Assembly: GCA_910578655.1 (NCBI GenBank)
Contig: CAJTQE010000020.1
Coordinates: forward strand, 1,058-10,480
DNA: 9,423 bases
DNA from: an uncultured Christensenella sp.
GTDB lineage: Bacteria > Bacillota > Clostridia > Christensenellales > Borkfalkiaceae
Direction: 5' to 3'
The notes under the pieces are model-generated. The model ran no database searches and was not told the origin of the DNA. It saw only the letters and a program-made list of their open reading frames with translations. A program made the translations under genes and the position numbers. The first letter of the stretch is position 1. Each line of letters starts with the position of its first letter. Below, in pieces: positions 6,886-9,423 of this stretch.

Positions 6886-8235
6886 ATGGCTAATAAATCA
6901 AATAATACGGAAAATAAAGATGCAGGCGTCGTTAAGTCCCCCGTTGAGGAAACTGCGGTAAAACCCAAGACAACCACGGCGGCAAAGACGGCAACGGCAA
7001 AATCTGCAACCGCGAAACCTGCGGCGGCAAAGACGGCAACGGCAAAATCTTCAACCGCAAAGACAGCGGCAGTGAAAGCCGAAGAAGTAAAGCCCGAGGA
7101 AACTAAAACTGAGGAAATCACTGAAACGGCATTGCCCGAAGAAGTCAAAGCTCAGACGGAGGCAGAGGTAAAAGCCGAACAAACGGCAGCAGCTATCGCC
7201 CCGACAGAGTCTGTACAGGGCGTCCCTGCACAGACCGATGATACCGTAGTCAGCGCAAAAGATTCAACTACCGATCAAACTGTTTCCGCAGTGAATTCAG
7301 ACTCCGCAATTTTCGACCGTCAGGGATTAAACGTCGATATCGACAAAGAGCGTAAAAAGCAAAAAACTCTGCATATATTAAAGACTGTTTTCGTCTATAT
7401 TTTCTTAACTCTGTGTGCAGTGCTCGCGTTCCTGCCTTTCTACTGGATGATAATATCATCGGTTAAAACGGAAATGGAATTCCGCGAAACAACGCCGACG
7501 TTCTTCCCTCATTCGTTTAAATGGGCAAACTATTCTTCGGTATTAAATCAGTCGTCGGGCTCTACGGGTTCGTTCTGGCAAATATTGATAAACACTTTGA
7601 CCGTCGGACTTATTTCAACGACTATAGGTGTAGTAGTTACCATTGTCACAGCCTACGCTTTGGCAAGAATGAAATTTAAAGGCAAGAACATGTTGTTCGG
7701 TATTATGATGGCAACGATGATGATACCCGGCGAAATGTACACGATTACCAACTACCTCACGGTTTCAAATTGGCATTGGAACAATTCGTTTACGGTATTG
7801 ATTCTTCCGTTCCTCGTAAGCGTATATTACATTTATCTGCTTAGAAATAACTTTATGCAGATTCCCAACTCGCTCTATCAGGCGGCAAAGGTAGACGGAC
7901 TTTCCGATATGGGTTATCTATTAAAGGTAATGGTTCCGTTAACTGCGCCTACGCTTATTTCAATTACGCTATTGAAATTTATCGGTACCTGGAACTCGTA
8001 TATCTGGCCGAGACTTGTCAATGCACCCAACTGGCAAATGATAACCAACTGGGTAACGAGAGGTTTCGTCGATAGGGGCGGTAGCCTTTATAACGGATAT
8101 TACAGTCCTTCCGAACCGCTTTCAACCTTAAAAATGGCGGCGGTTTGCCTCGTTTCATTACCGCTTTTCATACTGTTTATCTTCTGCCGTAAGTATATAA
8201 TGCACGGCGTATCAAAGAGCGGTACAAAGGGTTAA
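6886..8235 (+). CDS. ABC sugar-type permease, MalG-like, with Ala/Lys/Thr-rich N-terminal tail
   Basis: The second channel subunit. The permease core begins near residue 160. Membrane segments lie near 164-190, 231-257, 267-288, 301-320, 354-370 (weak) and 415-434, and the EAA loop is at 329-355 (LYQAAKVDGLS, then a VPLTAP end). Ahead of it are about 160 residues of low-complexity sequence. Residues 29-64 are built from Ala-Lys-Thr units (AKTATAKS recurring every 15 residues), then a Glu/Lys-rich part (65-100), then a Ser/Thr/Asp/Val-rich linker. The composition recalls histone H1-like tails, but no nucleic-acid role is implied. GGAG (6876-6879) lies 6 nt ahead of the ATG at 6886, and the frame stays open through the tail, so it is probably translated. 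An in-frame later start near the core has no comparable ribosome site that I noticed. Confidence 0.92.
   Translation: MANKSNNTENKDAGVVKSPVEETAVKPKTTTAAKTATAKSATAKPAAAKTATAKSSTAKTAAVKAEEVKPEETKTEEITETALPEEVKAQTEAEVKAEQTAAAIAPTESVQGVPAQTDDTVVSAKDSTTDQTVSAVNSDSAIFDRQGLNVDIDKERKKQKTLHILKTVFVYIFLTLCAVLAFLPFYWMIISSVKTEMEFRETTPTFFPHSFKWANYSSVLNQSSGSTGSFWQILINTLTVGLISTTIGVVVTIVTAYALARMKFKGKNMLFGIMMATMMIPGEMYTITNYLTVSNWHWNNSFTVLILPFLVSVYYIYLLRNNFMQIPNSLYQAAKVDGLSDMGYLLKVMVPLTAPTLISITLLKFIGTWNSYIWPRLVNAPNWQMITNWVTRGFVDRGGSLYNGYYSPSEPLSTLKMAAVCLVSLPLFILFIFCRKYIMHGVSKSGTKG
6977..7050 (+). repeat. In-frame tandem repeat, 45-nt period, in the MalG-like tail
   Basis: Two identical 29-nt copies (6977-7005 and 7022-7050) lie 45 nt apart. 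The similarity continues, with a few changes, for about 12 nt beyond each copy. The period equals 15 codons and encodes the recurring AAKTATAKS unit. Near-identity at DNA level, not just in the protein, points to a recent duplication or slippage event. Confidence 0.85.
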
Positions 8236-8250
8236 TCAACTGTGATAAAT

Positions 8251-8278
8251 TTGACGCGGTTAATAATAACCGCGTCAA
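8251..8278 (+). other. Perfect 12-bp hairpin between permease and binding-protein genes
   Basis: TTGACGCGGTTA (8251-8262) and TAACCGCGTCAA (8267-8278) are exact reverse complements around the 4-nt loop ATAA. The hairpin starts 15 nt after the permease stop and ends 45 nt before the binding-protein start. The + strand flank is ACAAAAAAC... and not T-rich, so it is not a classic intrinsic terminator. In ABC importer operons a hairpin here commonly protects the 3' end of one cistron or adjusts the ratio of binding protein to permease. A protein-binding operator is the alternative. Confidence 0.7.
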
Positions 8279-8307
8279 CAAAAAACTTAAATTTATAAAT
8301 TTTTTAT

Positions 8308-8313
8308 AAGGAG
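8308..8313 (+). promoter_or_regulatory. Shine-Dalgarno site for the binding-protein gene
   Basis: AAGGAG lies 10 nt ahead of the ATG at 8324, in an AT-rich and probably unstructured leader. The strong site and open context fit the high expression usually needed for a binding protein. No convincing promoter was found between 8236 and 8307. Confidence 0.75.
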
Positions 8314-8323
8314 AAAAATTTTA

Positions 8324-9423
8324 ATGAAGAAAATTGTTGCACTCACATTGACGGCGGCGGTAGCTCTGTCCGGTACGGCGGCACTTGTTGCCGGTTGCGG
8401 CGGCTCCGGCAATGCCGACTATGAACACACTATCGTGTTCTATTCGTCACAGGGCGATGCCTTAGTACAGCAGACAGCAGCAGCTATAAGAAATTTCGAG
8501 AATAAGTATCCCGGCTGGAAAGTAGAACATCAGACGCCCGGCGGCTATGACGAGGTCAGAGATAAAGTAAAAAGCGACTTGGAAGCTAATATACAGCCCG
8601 ACGTAGCTTATTGCTATCCCGACCACGTTGCAATGTACCTTGCCAGCGAACAAGTTCTGGATATGAAACCTTTTATCAATTCCACCGAAACCGTTGTCGG
8701 CGCAGAAGACAAATCTTACACAGTCGGCTACTCCGCAGAAGAAATTGCGGACTTCATTCCCGGTTATTATGAAGAAGGCAAAGCAGTCAACTACGGCGGT
8801 TATGAAAGCTACGGCTATAGCGCAGATTCAATGCTGACCCTTCCGTTTGTTAAATCCACCGAGCTTTTGTATTACAATGCAACCGCTCTTAAAAAACTGG
8901 GCTTATCCGTACCCAAAACCTGGGATGAATTGTGGGCACAGGCTCCTGAAATCAAAAGACACTATCCTAAGGCAACCGTTCTCGGCTACGACTCGGAATC
9001 TAACTGGTTCATAACGATGTGTCAGCAGCAAGGATGGGGCTATACAAGCCTGGACAATAACAACAACTTCCTTTTCAAACCCACCGAAGACAATATGCCT
9101 CTTCAAAATTGGCTTAATGATTTGCATAATTATTGGGACAGCGGTTGGCTTACAACCCAACAGGACTACAAAGCATACACTTCGGCACTCTTCACAAAGG
9201 GCGTTGAAAATGATGCAGGCGGTATTATTTACTGTATCGGTTCGTCGGGCGGCGCATCTCACCAGACCCCTGCCAACGGCAGCTTCATAGCATCAATCGC
9301 ACCCATCCCCGGAACGAAAAAAGCGGACGGAACAATTGATAATTCCGTTATCTCACAGGGCCCTTCGCTTGTTATGTTCAACGCAGGTCACGGCGTAAGC
9401 AACGCGGACGAAAAGGCAAAGAT
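8324..9423 (+). CDS. ABC importer solute-binding lipoprotein, 3' end outside window
   Basis: The extracellular substrate-capture subunit of the importer, a family 1 solute-binding protein anchored by lipid. The visible 366 residues begin with a lipoprotein signal, and the lipobox VAGC puts the lipidated cysteine at 25. A strand-like start IVFYSSQGD (37-45), a helix ending FENKYPGWKVE (58-68), QPDVAYCYPD (91-100) and LPFVKSTELLYYN (173-185) followed by PKTWDEL (197-203) match the layout of UgpB/MalE-type proteins. It is rich in aromatic residues, as expected for carbohydrate binding. The frame is still open at the right edge; family members are usually a little over 400 residues, so the end is missing. 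The nearest resemblance I can recall is the UgpB group (glycerol-3-phosphate and related compounds) and general sugar binders, so the substrate is unassigned. Confidence 0.92.
   Translation, partial: MKKIVALTLTAAVALSGTAALVAGCGGSGNADYEHTIVFYSSQGDALVQQTAAAIRNFENKYPGWKVEHQTPGGYDEVRDKVKSDLEANIQPDVAYCYPDHVAMYLASEQVLDMKPFINSTETVVGAEDKSYTVGYSAEEIADFIPGYYEEGKAVNYGGYESYGYSADSMLTLPFVKSTELLYYNATALKKLGLSVPKTWDELWAQAPEIKRHYPKATVLGYDSESNWFITMCQQQGWGYTSLDNNNNFLFKPTEDNMPLQNWLNDLHNYWDSGWLTTQQDYKAYTSALFTKGVENDAGGIIYCIGSSGGASHQTPANGSFIASIAPIPGTKKADGTIDNSVISQGPSLVMFNAGHGVSNADEKAK

Noticed and set aside
6846..7148. Open frame on the - strand opposite the Ala/Lys/Thr tail
   Set aside because: Its Val/Ala/Phe repeats are the reverse reading of the repeat tract in the permease gene, with no ribosome site or recognisable domain.
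8251..8279. TTGACG as a -35 box for a private promoter of the binding-protein gene
   Set aside because: At 17 nt spacing the -10 position reads GTCAAC, and the TATAAA at 8294-8299 is too far away; the TTGACG is part of the hairpin arm.
8289..8302. Palindrome AAATTTATAAATTT before the binding-protein gene
   Set aside because: It is pure A/T in an A/T-rich leader, where such palindromes arise readily by chance, and would form a very weak stem.
8903..9262. 119-codon open frame on the - strand opposite the binding-protein gene
   Set aside because: The + strand frame encodes conserved solute-binding protein sequence throughout; the reverse frame shows no family features.

Overview
The window suggests a Gram-positive, Firmicutes-type bacterium, probably an uncultured gut-like member of the Clostridia. 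The signs are purine-rich Shine-Dalgarno sites, lipoproteins used as binding proteins, a secreted multidomain nuclease with a Big_2 domain, a perfectly spaced sigma-A promoter and mid-range base composition. The taxonomic call is inference. All genes lie on the + strand, packed in two blocks, and no intergenic gap exceeds about 165 bases. No RNA genes, insertion sequences, CRISPR or phage genes were seen.

Block 1 (1-2930) holds the 3' end of a uridine kinase gene (udk), a large secreted endonuclease I-family protein (422-2335) and a small lipoprotein of unknown function (2337-2930). Spacings are 14 nt and 1 nt, so they look co-transcribed. An exported nuclease beside a nucleoside salvage kinase is consistent with scavenging extracellular nucleic acid, but this is inference from context.

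Block 2 (2977 to the right edge) starts with a consensus promoter (TTGACT, 17 nt, TATAAT), a near-match to a catabolite-response element at the expected transcription start, and a 5' leader with a 10-bp stem-loop. It encodes a small single-pass membrane protein, a 415-residue two-pass membrane protein with a large extracellular domain and a cytoplasmic domain, then a complete CUT1-type ABC importer: MsmK/UgpC-like ATPase, MalF-type permease, MalG-type permease and a lipoprotein solute-binding protein cut by the window end. The two membrane genes are locked to the ATPase gene by a 3-nt gap and a 41-nt overlap. A perfect 12-bp hairpin without a U-tract lies between the second permease and the binding-protein gene.

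The least explained parts are the two membrane proteins heading the importer operon, the long soluble N-terminal extensions on both permeases (about 95 and 160 residues, the second with Ala/Lys/Thr repeats), and the unnamed domains of the nuclease. The transported substrate cannot be read from the sequence. A carbohydrate or related polyol or phosphate compound is the family expectation.
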